From NCBI GenBank assembly GCA_040226215.1, contig JAVKFF010000159.1, positions 1 to 51,447 on the forward strand: DNA of 51,447 nucleotides, in the 5' to 3' direction. This stretch comes from JAVKFF01 sp040226215. Its GTDB lineage: Bacteria > Pseudomonadota > Alphaproteobacteria > DSM-16000 > Inquilinaceae. The notes beneath the pieces are model-generated. The model saw only the letters and a program-made list of their open reading frames with translations. It searched no databases and was not told the origin of the DNA. Position numbers and translations under genes: made by a program. Shown here one piece after another: positions 23,224 through 30,123 of the stretch (position 1 is its first letter; the number at the start of each line of letters is the position of its first letter).

Positions 23224-23274
23224 TGATATCATGCTATTGACGCCTCTGTGACGATATGATGATATCGCGATATC
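23224..23274. promoter_or_regulatory. Cluster of GATATC palindromes in a divergent promoter
   Basis: TGATATCA (23224-23231) and GATATCGCGATATC (23261-23274) are perfect palindromes, and CGATAT (23252-23257) pairs with ATATCG (23262-23267). Spaced repeats of one short palindromic half-site are typical of RHH operators, and the RHH gene starts 8 bases away. On the plus strand TTGACG (23237-23242) stands 17 bases before TGATAT (23260-23265), a possible promoter for the rightward genes. Confidence 0.6.
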
Positions 23275-23332
23275 GGCCCGGCGGGAAGCGGCAACTTCCG
23301 CACCGGGCCTAACCCCAGCCATGGAGACTCCC

Positions 23333-23635
23333 ATGTCTAGAGCTGATGCCGTTGATACCACTGGCGATCGGGCGGGCGCCATCCTGTCCGACCTGATGAA
23401 CGCGGCCGAGGTAGCCTATCAGGACGACGAGCGCACCGTTCTCGTGATCGATGCCGAGAGCTGGCTGTTTGAGACGCTGACGCTGTTCGGCGCCTGGAGC
23501 GAGGATCTGGAGAACGACGACCCGGAGGAAGATGCCGACCCGAAGGAGGACGACGACCCCGGGGAGGACGTCGAGGAGGGATGGCTCAATCCGCAGATCG
23601 GCCGGGTGAAGCAGATCAACGAGGAGGCAGCGTGA
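23333..23635 (+). CDS. Acidic 100-residue protein of unknown function
   Basis: The N-terminal part (RAGAILSDLMNAAEVAYQDDERTVLVIDAESWLFETLTLFGAWSEDLE) is followed by a very acidic tail (DDPEEDADPKEDDDPGEDVEEG) and GWLNPQIGRVKQINEEAA. Similar small acidic proteins are common hypotheticals in alphaproteobacterial prophages and islands. I start it at the ATG at 23333, which has GGAG six bases upstream, rather than the ATG at 23321. It begins a four-gene operon with overlapping stops and starts, under the RHH-controlled promoter. Confidence 0.6.
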   Translation: MSRADAVDTTGDRAGAILSDLMNAAEVAYQDDERTVLVIDAESWLFETLTLFGAWSEDLENDDPEEDADPKEDDDPGEDVEEGWLNPQIGRVKQINEEAA

Positions 23636-23946
23636 TGAACTATGAACAGATGAAGGCTCGCGCGAAGGAGCTGATCGAGGAGGCTGTCGAGGCCGAGGAG
23701 GCGGAAGCGAACAAGGGCCGCCTCGATTTCGAGGACCGCATCGCCCTCGCGAGGGTCTACCTGCACCCCGCTCTCGCGCTCGCTGAGCACTGCCAGACGG
23801 TTGTCATGTCGCCCAGCACCTTCGAGGAGAGCGGCGGCCGGACGGCCCTTGAGGCGAACGCGGAGGAAATTGCCAGTCTGGTGAAGCGGGCGATGCGTCG
23901 GCTTGACGGTTTCGACGACGATGGGTCGGCGAGGGCCGCATCATGA
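23635..23946 (+). CDS. Small helical protein of unknown function
   Basis: This is a 103-residue, mostly helical protein (MNYEQMKARAKELIEEAVEAEEAEANKG ... EANAEEIASLVKRAMRRLDGF). No motif or family is recognised. The ATG at 23635 shares a base with the preceding TGA, with GAGGAGG upstream. Its stop overlaps the next start (ATGA). It is the second gene of the accessory operon 23333-24574. Confidence 0.6.
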   Translation: MNYEQMKARAKELIEEAVEAEEAEANKGRLDFEDRIALARVYLHPALALAEHCQTVVMSPSTFEESGGRTALEANAEEIASLVKRAMRRLDGFDDDGSARAAS

Positions 23947-24275
23947 GCGCCACCAATCGCACCACCAGAGAGGGCGGCGCCGAGCCCAGCACCCAGCGGC
24001 GGCTTGCGAACCGCGTCGATGATTGCCTCACGCCCTTGTATGCCGCGACCGACAGGCTGCAGGCTGCCCGATACATCCTCGAAGGCGTGACGACCGAAAC
24101 CGAGGCGATGGTGCACGACCAGCCGAACTCCATGCTGGAGCGGAACGTCTCCATGCCGCTTGCCGGCGCTCTGGCCGTGCTCAGCGACGCGATGAAGGAG
24201 CACGCGGAGGGCATGGAGCGACTGCTCAAGCTTATCGAGAACCTGAGCTTCTTCGACGTGGAGGGCTCGCGATGA
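23943..24275 (+). CDS. Small helical protein, paralogue of the next gene
   Basis: A 110-residue protein whose residues from about 20 onward (RLANRVDDCLTPLYAATDRLQ ... SMLERNVSMPLAGALAVLSDAMKEHAEGMERLLKLIE) align over their whole length with the next gene's product. Shared positions include R[VL]D[DE]xL[TS]P, ATD and E-N-V-S-x-P-L-A-x-A. The two are thus a tandem duplication. It is helical and cytoplasmic. Function unknown. Start and stop overlap the neighbours (ATGA on both sides). Confidence 0.6.
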   Translation: MSATNRTTREGGAEPSTQRRLANRVDDCLTPLYAATDRLQAARYILEGVTTETEAMVHDQPNSMLERNVSMPLAGALAVLSDAMKEHAEGMERLLKLIENLSFFDVEGSR

Positions 24276-24574
24276 CCGACACCGATGGCCCGCTGTGGTC
24301 CCGCCTCGACGAGGGCTTGTCGCCTGCCGTGGTGGCAACTGACTTCTTTCAGGGCGCCCTCATCATCCTGACCGACATTCAGGAAGCCATCATGGCGCAT
24401 GAGCGAGTTCACCCGTCGAGCGCTGCGGTACTCACCGAAAACGTGAGCAAGCCGCTTGCGGCCGCTATCGCCTGCCTCCGCGCGGGCATGGACGGACATC
24501 GGGAAAGCACCGAGGCGCTGAACGCCCTCCTGGACAGCATGACCCGTCAGGAAAGGGCGCGCCGCGCCGGGTGA
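24272..24574 (+). CDS. Small helical protein, paralogue of the previous gene
   Basis: A 100-residue protein (RLDEGLSPAVVATDFFQGALI ... AVLTENVSKPLAAAIACLRAGMDGHRESTEALNALLDSM) clearly related to the product of 23943-24275 but well diverged, so the duplication is not recent. Paired small paralogues in an operon may form a heterodimer; this is only a suggestion. It is the last gene of the operon, followed by a Rho-independent terminator 36 bases downstream. Confidence 0.6.
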   Translation: MTDTDGPLWSRLDEGLSPAVVATDFFQGALIILTDIQEAIMAHERVHPSSAAVLTENVSKPLAAAIACLRAGMDGHRESTEALNALLDSMTRQERARRAG

Positions 24575-24610
24575 CAGCGAGAAAGGCGCTTCTCGACGAG
24601 TTCGTCAAAC

Positions 24611-24642
24611 AGCCCCATCGGCGCCGGCCGGTGGGGCTTTTT
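24611..24642 (+). terminator. Rho-independent terminator of the accessory operon
   Basis: AGCCCCA at 24611-24617 pairs with TGGGGCT at 24632-24638, with further G/C pairing inside the loop, followed by TTTTT (24638-24642). It ends the plus-strand operon and abuts the stop codon of the minus-strand gene at 24643. Confidence 0.85.
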
Positions 24643-24960
24643 CTATGCCGCCTGCCTCTCTGGCGGCGCCTCGCCATCGCCCGCGCTCTCGAAGTCGTTC
24701 GTGGGGACGTTGGCAACGCGGACGGCGGTGACGCGCTGACGTTCGGACATGCCGGCTTCGGTCGCCGCCTGCTTCTGAGAAACGATGACGCCACCGTCAC
24801 TGTTTTTGGGGCGCCCGCCACTTGGCCCTGTCTGGAACGTCTTCAACAACTCCCCGCACCGCCGCACCGCCCGCGCCTGGATGCGGTCGGCGACCCTAAC
24901 GTCATCATTGGTTTCAGTGTCACTGGCAGGCGATGCCAAGAGCTTGCAAAGTGCGGACAC
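24643..24960 (-). CDS. Phage/island DNA-binding protein, probably a truncated remnant
   Basis: This is a 105-residue frame with VADRIQARAVRRCGELLKTF, a Gly/Arg linker, then VSQKQAATEAGMSERQRVTAVRVANVP, an HTH-like block of a family common in prophages (intact relatives carry longer N- and C-terminal parts). It starts at a GTG (24960) with no good ribosome binding site and stops right at the terminator. It may be a functional short form, but the neighbouring fragments of related proteins make decay more likely. The plus-strand frame opposite it is a shadow. Confidence 0.5.
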   Translation of the reverse strand: MSALCKLLASPASDTETNDDVRVADRIQARAVRRCGELLKTFQTGPSGGRPKNSDGGVIVSQKQAATEAGMSERQRVTAVRVANVPTNDFESAGDGEAPPERQAA

Positions 24961-25025
24961 GGTCAGTACTGTATCGAATGCGTATACACAAATTCTCTTG
25001 GAATGATTGTGGTGGGTGGTGGGTG

Positions 25026-25445
25026 ATGGGTTGTCGTCTCTTGTTCCTTTTTGTGTTCAGCCTAATTTCTATCTCTTTGCCAGCATTCGCCCAAGGAGGT
25101 GGCGAGGCAGAATGCTCGTCGGTATGTGCCCGGCATCAAGGATTGATCCTTCAACACTATATTCTCAACAACGGATACTCAGAGCGAGATGCAATATTGA
25201 CTTCTCGGCGATATGGAAACGATTGCAGGGAGCAGTGTTACCTCGCCGCTGGAGCAGGTTATCCAATTGATTTCCTTCAGCATATGGTCAACTGGAATGG
25301 AAGCGTGGCTTCCCTCATCCAAAATGGCGGCATGGCCCCATTTCCGCCAAGTATAACAACTGTAGGTAGCTCACCGGTATGTCGCCCAATAGATGTCACC
25401 TGTCCCCTCAGTGATATGCAGTTCTGTCAACTTCCCATATGCTAA
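25026..25445 (+). CDS. Exported cysteine-rich protein, AT-rich cargo gene
   Basis: This 139-residue protein has a clear Sec signal peptide (MGCRLLFLFVFSLISISLPAFA, cleavage before QGGGEAE). The mature part has eight cysteines: CSSVC and CREQC (two CX3C pairs) early, then C-x6-C-x6-C-x4-C at the end (VCRPIDVTCPLSDMQFCQLPIC). The pattern indicates a disulfide-bonded periplasmic or secreted protein. The gene is visibly richer in A/T than everything around it and uses AT-ending codons (ATT, TTT, AAT, ATA), pointing to separate transfer. The ATG at 25026 gives the signal peptide directly. No family is recognised. Confidence 0.65.
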   Translation: MGCRLLFLFVFSLISISLPAFAQGGGEAECSSVCARHQGLILQHYILNNGYSERDAILTSRRYGNDCREQCYLAAGAGYPIDFLQHMVNWNGSVASLIQNGGMAPFPPSITTVGSSPVCRPIDVTCPLSDMQFCQLPIC

Positions 25446-25496
25446 CGCTTCCTCTGATTTTGGAGGTAGTGGCCTCACGATGTTCAGGCAATCATA

Positions 25497-25875
25497 TTAA
25501 CCGATGCAGAGTTCCGGCGGCTGTGTCGCGATGTTGGCGGCGGGGGAGACCTTCACCCGCCCGGCCTCCACCGCGTGCTGCAGGTCGGGCACGCCGTGGT
25601 CGCGAACTTCCTTCGCCGCCCGAACGGTGCGCTCGGACACCGCCAGCATGTCGGCGGCTTGGCGTTGGGTTATCTGTGGGGCGGCTGGCTCGTAAAGCGG
25701 CAAATTTACCGCTTTTTCCGGCCTTCCTTGAGTGAGGTTCGCCAGCCGCGCCGCCACCATAGCCCGCTGGCTCTCGCTGAGATGCCGCCGCCGCAGGTTC
25801 AGGCTGACGACGTAGGCGACGGGGTTGTCGCCCTCGTAGCCCTCGAATGCCGGCTCGACGCCGTTAAAGGAACAG
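25497..25875 (-). pseudogene. Remnant of a ParB-like DNA-binding protein
   Basis: The minus strand keeps the middle of a ParB/Spo0J-like protein: GVEPAFEGYEGDNPVAYVVSLNLRRRHLSESQRAMVAARLANL, then the HTH ITQRQAADMLAVSERTVRAAKEVRDHG and VKVSPAANIATQPPEL. In intact relatives an N-terminal nuclease-like ParB domain precedes it, often with an MT-A70 methylase or helical region after; both are missing. The upstream part of the frame (to 26069) is not homologous and runs into the methyltransferase gene. The break near 25875 probably marks the insertion edge of that cargo. Confidence 0.6.
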
Positions 25876-25951
25876 ATTCCGGGGCCACTAGTGACGCTTC
25901 TTGGCGGCGTCCAAACGCCGACATTGCATCTCGGAAAATCGGGAGGTCGGC

Positions 25952-26773
25952 ATGGCGGATCTGGTTGTCCAACACTATGGCAGCAGCGGGATTGCAGCGC
26001 GAATTCTGGATGCCGTGAGATCGGCCGGCGGCGACGTCGACAAACTCTCTCCGGAGGCGCTTTTCCCATACGACCAGCTGCACGCCCGCGAATTGCAGGC
26101 GACGGAGGATCATGTCGCCTGGCTGAAACCGGCGGACGGGGAGCATGTGATTGACGTCGGCTGCGGTATCGGCGGACCAGCGCGTTTCATCGCTGCCAAG
26201 ACGTCGGCCCACGTGACAGGTATAGACCTGACCGCAGAGTTCATAGAAGCCGCGGGCGACCTGACCAGCCGCTGCGGACTGTCGGACCGTGTGACCTTCC
26301 AGCAGGGAGACGCCCTCGACATGCCTGTCGAGAGCCGCCAGTTCGATGCGGCCGTCTGCCTGTATGTGGCCATGAATGTCGCCGACAAGACCGGCTTGGC
26401 ACGGGAGATTGCAAGAGTGCTGAAGCCCGGCGGACGCTTGATCTGGAGTGAGGCGGTGGGCGTGCCTGGACGGTCACCCACCTATCCGCTCCCATGGGCG
26501 CGCACGGCTGAGGGCAGCCACCTGACCACATCATCGGACCTTCGCCTGTCGCTCGAAGCCGGGGGATTGAAGACCCTCGATTGGCGTGATGAGACGCAAC
26601 TGATTATCGAGCATGCAAGCGCTGCCCGCCGGATAGGGCAGTCACGCTCTCCGGAACGGCGCATGGCGAACGAGGTCGTCTTGGGCGCCGACTTCATGGA
26701 GCGCAGGCGCAACTTCATCGCCGGCATGGAGAGTGGCAATCTGATGGGCGTTGCCGTCCTAGCTACAGTCTGA
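25952..26773 (+). CDS. SAM-dependent class I methyltransferase (cargo)
   Basis: This 273-residue protein has a Rossmann-type methyltransferase fold. Motif I is VIDVGCGIGGPARFIA (about residues 68-83), an acidic residue follows in VTGIDLTAEFIEAA, and then QQGDALDMP and FDAAVCLYVAMNVADK. Motif III is VLKPGGRLIWSEA. It resembles the small-molecule (UbiE/sarcosine-dimethylglycine type) methyltransferases rather than DNA methylases. The ATG at 25952 has GGGAGG six bases upstream. It stands alone near the right end of the element between phage-gene fragments, so it is probably acquired cargo. The substrate is unknown. Confidence 0.85.
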   Translation: MADLVVQHYGSSGIAARILDAVRSAGGDVDKLSPEALFPYDQLHARELQATEDHVAWLKPADGEHVIDVGCGIGGPARFIAAKTSAHVTGIDLTAEFIEAAGDLTSRCGLSDRVTFQQGDALDMPVESRQFDAAVCLYVAMNVADKTGLAREIARVLKPGGRLIWSEAVGVPGRSPTYPLPWARTAEGSHLTTSSDLRLSLEAGGLKTLDWRDETQLIIEHASAARRIGQSRSPERRMANEVVLGADFMERRRNFIAGMESGNLMGVAVLATV

Positions 26774-26861
26774 CGCCGCTCTCGGCGTGTCTCAGGCGCT
26801 CCAGCGTGGGGAGCGTGGGCAACTCGACCTGACGATGGGGCTTGCGGCGCTTCTTCGGCAT
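26763..26861 (-). CDS. 32-residue basic ORF, possible gene fragment
   Basis: The minus strand reads MPKKRRKPHRQVELPTLPT then LERLRHAESGVRL and a TAG overlapping the end of the methyltransferase gene. The basic start and the PTxERLRHA pattern recall the N-terminus of longer alphaproteobacterial island proteins, so it may be the stub of a gene cut by arrival of the methyltransferase. It is too short to be sure. Confidence 0.3.
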   Translation of the reverse strand: MPKKRRKPHRQVELPTLPTLERLRHAESGVRL

Positions 26862-26906
26862 TGGCGGCACGAGGCAGGGGAGGGCGAACCATCATCGCGA
26901 TAGCGT

Positions 26907-26916
26907 GGTGGTATCG
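26907..26916 (+). repeat. Third GGTGGTATCG site, 68 bp inside the right attachment site
   Basis: The 10-mer matches both sites at the integrase start (9794-9803 and 9824-9833). With the second of these the identity extends to TGGTGGTATCGC. It lies between the last cargo gene and the tRNA, in a gap of about 210 bp that otherwise holds no gene. It is a likely arm-type site for the integrase on the right end. Confidence 0.5.
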
Positions 26917-26984
26917 CAAGCCCAAATGGCAATTCGGCTCGGGACGCTGGCCTCTGGTTATCTATTTGAAATCGCTGAGGAAAT

Positions 26985-27060
<76 letters not shown>

Positions 27061-27296
27061 GATCGCGTGGGGATGCCTTTCCCTGAAAAGCGGGCGGAAC
27101 CTGCCACAGGGGCGGGGGCGGTTCAAGCCGCATTTTGCCGTGCCATGCATGCCCGGCTTGACGCTCGGACAAGGGCCATCCTCCACCGTCGGCGGCTGCG
27201 GCAGCCGCCCGTCGGAAGCATCGGGTCTACCCACAAATTGTCGAGACCGGCCTGGTCTGATATGGCTCGACCACGACATGGGACAGGGACAGCGTC

Positions 27297-27500
27297 ATGG
27301 CCGGCAGACCGCCGAAACGGGGGCGTAGCGAGGGCGGCGGCGACGATCGCCGGGCACGCGAGGCGGCGGCGCTCAGGGCCAATCTGCGACGGCGCAAGGA
27401 GCAGGCGCGCGGCCGGCGGTCGGCCGTCGAGGCTGCCCCGGAATTGCCGCCATCCGGTACGAATGAGGACGCGCAAGGCGGGGAGGATGGCGCGGACTGA
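27297..27500 (+). CDS. Small basic protein, alphaproteobacterial conserved type
   Basis: This 67-residue, Arg/Ala-rich protein (MAGRPPKRGRSEGG ... REAAALRANLRRRKEQARGRR) has the LRANLRRRKxQARxR pattern of a small protein commonly found beside dcd/murA in alphaproteobacteria. It has no known function; the basic helix suggests nucleic-acid or ribosome contact. It is the first gene right of the element. The ATG at 27297 lacks a strong ribosome binding site. Confidence 0.6.
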   Translation: MAGRPPKRGRSEGGGDDRRAREAAALRANLRRRKEQARGRRSAVEAAPELPPSGTNEDAQGGEDGAD

Positions 27501-27631
27501 GCCGATCGGCGCTTGAGCGCCGCGCGCCGGCTCCGCTACAACCGATAACCGTCGCGCGGCCGCGCCCCGATTCCCGATGGCCGCGTCCACCAGCAACGCT
27601 CCTCGCGGCCGTTCGAGAAGGTTTCCCGTCG

Positions 27632-28186
27632 ATGACCATCATGTCCGATCGCTGGATTCGCGAGCAGGCGCTCGAACACGGCATGATCGAGCCGTTCGTG
27701 GAGCGGCAGACGGGGGCGGGCGCGATCTCCTACGGCCTCAGCTCCTACGGCTACGACGCCCGGGTGGGCGACGAGTTCCTGATCTTCACCAATGTCGACA
27801 ACGCCATCGTCGACCCGAAATCCTTCGCCGAGAACAGCTTCGTGAAGCGCAAGACGAATGTCTGCATCATCCCGCCCAACAGCTTCGCGCTGGCCTCGAC
27901 GGTGGAGTATTTCCGCGTGCCGCGCGACGCCATGCTGATCTGCCTCGGAAAGTCGACCTATGCGCGCTGCGGCATCATCGTGAACGTGACCCCCCTGGAA
28001 CCGGAATGGGAGGGGCACGTGACGCTGGAGTTCTCCAACACCACGCCGCTGCCGGCGAAGATCTACGCCAATGAAGGCGCCTGCCAGTTCATCTTCCTCC
28101 AGGGCAACGAGCCCTGCGAGACGAGCTACAAGGACCGCGCCGGCAAGTACATGGGACAGCGCGGCGTCACCCTGCCGCGACTCTGA
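27632..28186 (+). CDS. dcd: dCTP deaminase
   Basis: This 184-residue protein deaminates dCTP to dUTP, the route to dTTP. Family motifs are present: SDRWIREQALEHGMIEPF at the start, SYGLSSYGYDARVG, the catalytic region TPLEPEWEGHVTLEFSNTTPLP with its Glu, and YANEGACQFIFLQG. The length equals the usual homotrimeric enzyme. Two ATGs (27632 and 27641) are possible starts; the first is used here. It lies 21 bases upstream of murA and is probably co-transcribed with it. Confidence 0.96.
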   Translation: MTIMSDRWIREQALEHGMIEPFVERQTGAGAISYGLSSYGYDARVGDEFLIFTNVDNAIVDPKSFAENSFVKRKTNVCIIPPNSFALASTVEYFRVPRDAMLICLGKSTYARCGIIVNVTPLEPEWEGHVTLEFSNTTPLPAKIYANEGACQFIFLQGNEPCETSYKDRAGKYMGQRGVTLPRL

Positions 28187-28207
28187 CGCACGGAAAGCAC
28201 GACGACC

Positions 28208-29491
28208 ATGGCACTCGATCGCATCAGGATCCGCGGCGGCAGCCGGCTGGAGGGGACGATTCCCATCTCCGGCGCCAAGAACGCGGCTCTGCCGCTGATG
28301 GCGGCGGCCCTGCTGACCGACAAGCCGCTCACCCTCGACCGGGTGCCGCGGCTGGCGGACATCCAGACCATGTCCGCCCTGCTGGCCCAGCACGGCGTGG
28401 CGATCTCCGAACGGCCGAACGGGCCGGTCGGGCGCACCCTGGTGCTGGACGCCTCGGGCGTGGACAATCTGAAGGCACCCTACGACCTGGTGCGCAAGAT
28501 GCGCGCCAGCGTGCTGGTCCTCGGTCCGCTGCTCGCCCGTTTCGGCAAGGCGGAGGTCTCGCTGCCTGGCGGTTGCGCCATCGGCACCAGGCCGGTCGAC
28601 CTGCATATCGACGGCCTGCGCAGGTTGGGCGCGAAGATCGAGCTGACAGAGGGCTATATCGCCGCCAGCGCGCCCGGCGGCCTGCGCGGCCGCGAGATCG
28701 TGTTCCCGAAGGTCTCGGTCGGCGCCACGGAGAACCTGCTGATGGCGGCCAGCCTGGCCAAGGGCCGGACCGTGCTGGTGAACGCCGCGCGCGAGCCGGA
28801 GGTGGTCGACCTCGCCAAATGCCTGGTGGCCATGGGGGCGCAGATCAGCGGCGCCGGCACCGACCGGGTGACCATCGACGGCGTCGAAGCGCTGGGCGCG
28901 GGCGAGCATACGGTGGTGGCCGACCGCATCGAGACCGGCACCTACGCCATGGCCGCGGCGATCACCGGCGGCGAGGTTGAACTGACCGGCACGGACCTGC
29001 ATCTGATCGACGCCGTGTCGACCCAGCTGGAACCGTCCGGCATCGTCTTCACCGAGACCGAGGACGGTGTGCTGGTCAAGGCCGGGCGCGAGCGCTTCAC
29101 CGGCGTCGACGTGATGACCGAGCCCTTTCCGGGGTTCCCGACGGACCTGCAGGCCCAGACCATGGCGCTGATGACCCGGGCGGAGGGGGCGGCCATGATC
29201 ACCGAGACGATCTTCGAGAACCGCTTCATGCACGTGCCGGAACTCGCCCGCATGGGGGCCAACATCACCGTCCACGGCAGTTCAGCCCTGGTGCGCGGCG
29301 TCAGCCGGCTGACCGGGGCGCAGGTCATGGCGACCGACCTGCGCGCCAGCGTCTCCCTGGTGATCGCCGGCCTGGCGGCGGAAGGCGACACCATCCTCAA
29401 CCGCGTCTACCATCTCGACCGCGGCTACGAACGGCTGGAGGAGAAACTGCGGAATTGCGGCGCCGATATCGAACGGGTCGCCGATGACTGA
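28208..29491 (+). CDS. murA: UDP-N-acetylglucosamine 1-carboxyvinyltransferase MurA
   Basis: A 427-residue enzyme that transfers enolpyruvate from PEP to UDP-GlcNAc, the first committed step of peptidoglycan synthesis in the cytoplasm. It shows SGAKNAALPLMAAALLTD, catalytic Cys123 in SLPGGCAIGTRPVDLHI, KVSVGATENLLMAA, FPTDLQAQ, ETIFENRFMHVPEL and MATDLRASVSLVIAGL. The Cys predicts sensitivity to fosfomycin. The start at 28208 and full length agree with the family. It overlaps the following DUF2948 gene by eight bases, a common alphaproteobacterial arrangement. Confidence 0.98.
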   Translation: MALDRIRIRGGSRLEGTIPISGAKNAALPLMAAALLTDKPLTLDRVPRLADIQTMSALLAQHGVAISERPNGPVGRTLVLDASGVDNLKAPYDLVRKMRASVLVLGPLLARFGKAEVSLPGGCAIGTRPVDLHIDGLRRLGAKIELTEGYIAASAPGGLRGREIVFPKVSVGATENLLMAASLAKGRTVLVNAAREPEVVDLAKCLVAMGAQISGAGTDRVTIDGVEALGAGEHTVVADRIETGTYAMAAAITGGEVELTGTDLHLIDAVSTQLEPSGIVFTETEDGVLVKAGRERFTGVDVMTEPFPGFPTDLQAQTMALMTRAEGAAMITETIFENRFMHVPELARMGANITVHGSSALVRGVSRLTGAQVMATDLRASVSLVIAGLAAEGDTILNRVYHLDRGYERLEEKLRNCGADIERVADD

Positions 29492-30026
29492 GGACCGGCG
29501 CACGCCCCTCGACAGCGCGCGGCCGCTCAGACTGCGCGCCCGCGACGCGGCGGACATCGTGATCCTCTCGGCCCAGTTGCAGGACGCCATCGTGCCGCTG
29601 CGCGACATCGGCCACGACCGTTCGAAGCGTGTCTTCGCCATGGTGCTGAACCGCTTCCGCTGGGATCTGGGCCAGATCGCGGTGGATGACACGCTGGGCA
29701 GCGACGAAGCGGACGAGGAGGAAGCGACGGAAGCGGAGGCGGGGCCCGTCTTCGCACGCAGCCATGCCGGCCTGCGGTTCCACCACGTGCGGTCGGTGCG
29801 GCAACGCGGACTCGACCGCGGCGACCCCGGCAACATTCTCTACCTGCTCTCGGTCAAGCCGCGACAGGGTGCCGTCGTTCTGGCCTTCGCCGGCGGCGGC
29901 GAGATCGAGGTGGTCTATGACCGGCTGGAGGCCTTCCTGGAAGACCTCGGCGATCCCTGGATCACGCGTGCCGCGCCTAGCCACAATGATGATGGCGCGT
30001 TTGAACCCGACGGCGGAAATCCTTAA
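29484..30026 (+). CDS. DUF2948 family protein
   Basis: This is a 180-residue cytoplasmic protein of the alphaproteobacterial DUF2948 family. LRLRARDAADIVILSAQLQDAIVPLRDIGHD, FAMVLNRFRWD and FAGGGEIEVVYDRLEAFLEDLGDPW are typical. The function is unknown. Its fixed place between murA and histidine genes is a marker of the class. It overlaps murA by eight bases, so translation is coupled. Confidence 0.88.
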   Translation: MTEDRRTPLDSARPLRLRARDAADIVILSAQLQDAIVPLRDIGHDRSKRVFAMVLNRFRWDLGQIAVDDTLGSDEADEEEATEAEAGPVFARSHAGLRFHHVRSVRQRGLDRGDPGNILYLLSVKPRQGAVVLAFAGGGEIEVVYDRLEAFLEDLGDPWITRAAPSHNDDGAFEPDGGNP

Positions 30027-30123
30027 AGTCCCGCCGACTTCGGCGCTTCATCCTCGGTAGGGGCGGGCGTCGATCCGGCGCCGCCGCGATGGGCCGGGAC
30101 CGGGTTCGAGGAGTTTCTGGATC

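Noticed and set aside
24571..25026. 151-codon plus-strand frame after the accessory operon
   Set aside because: It lies downstream of the Rho-independent terminator and opposite a minus-strand frame with family motifs; its own translation has none.
27536..29275. 579-codon minus-strand frame
   Set aside because: It is the shadow of dcd and murA.
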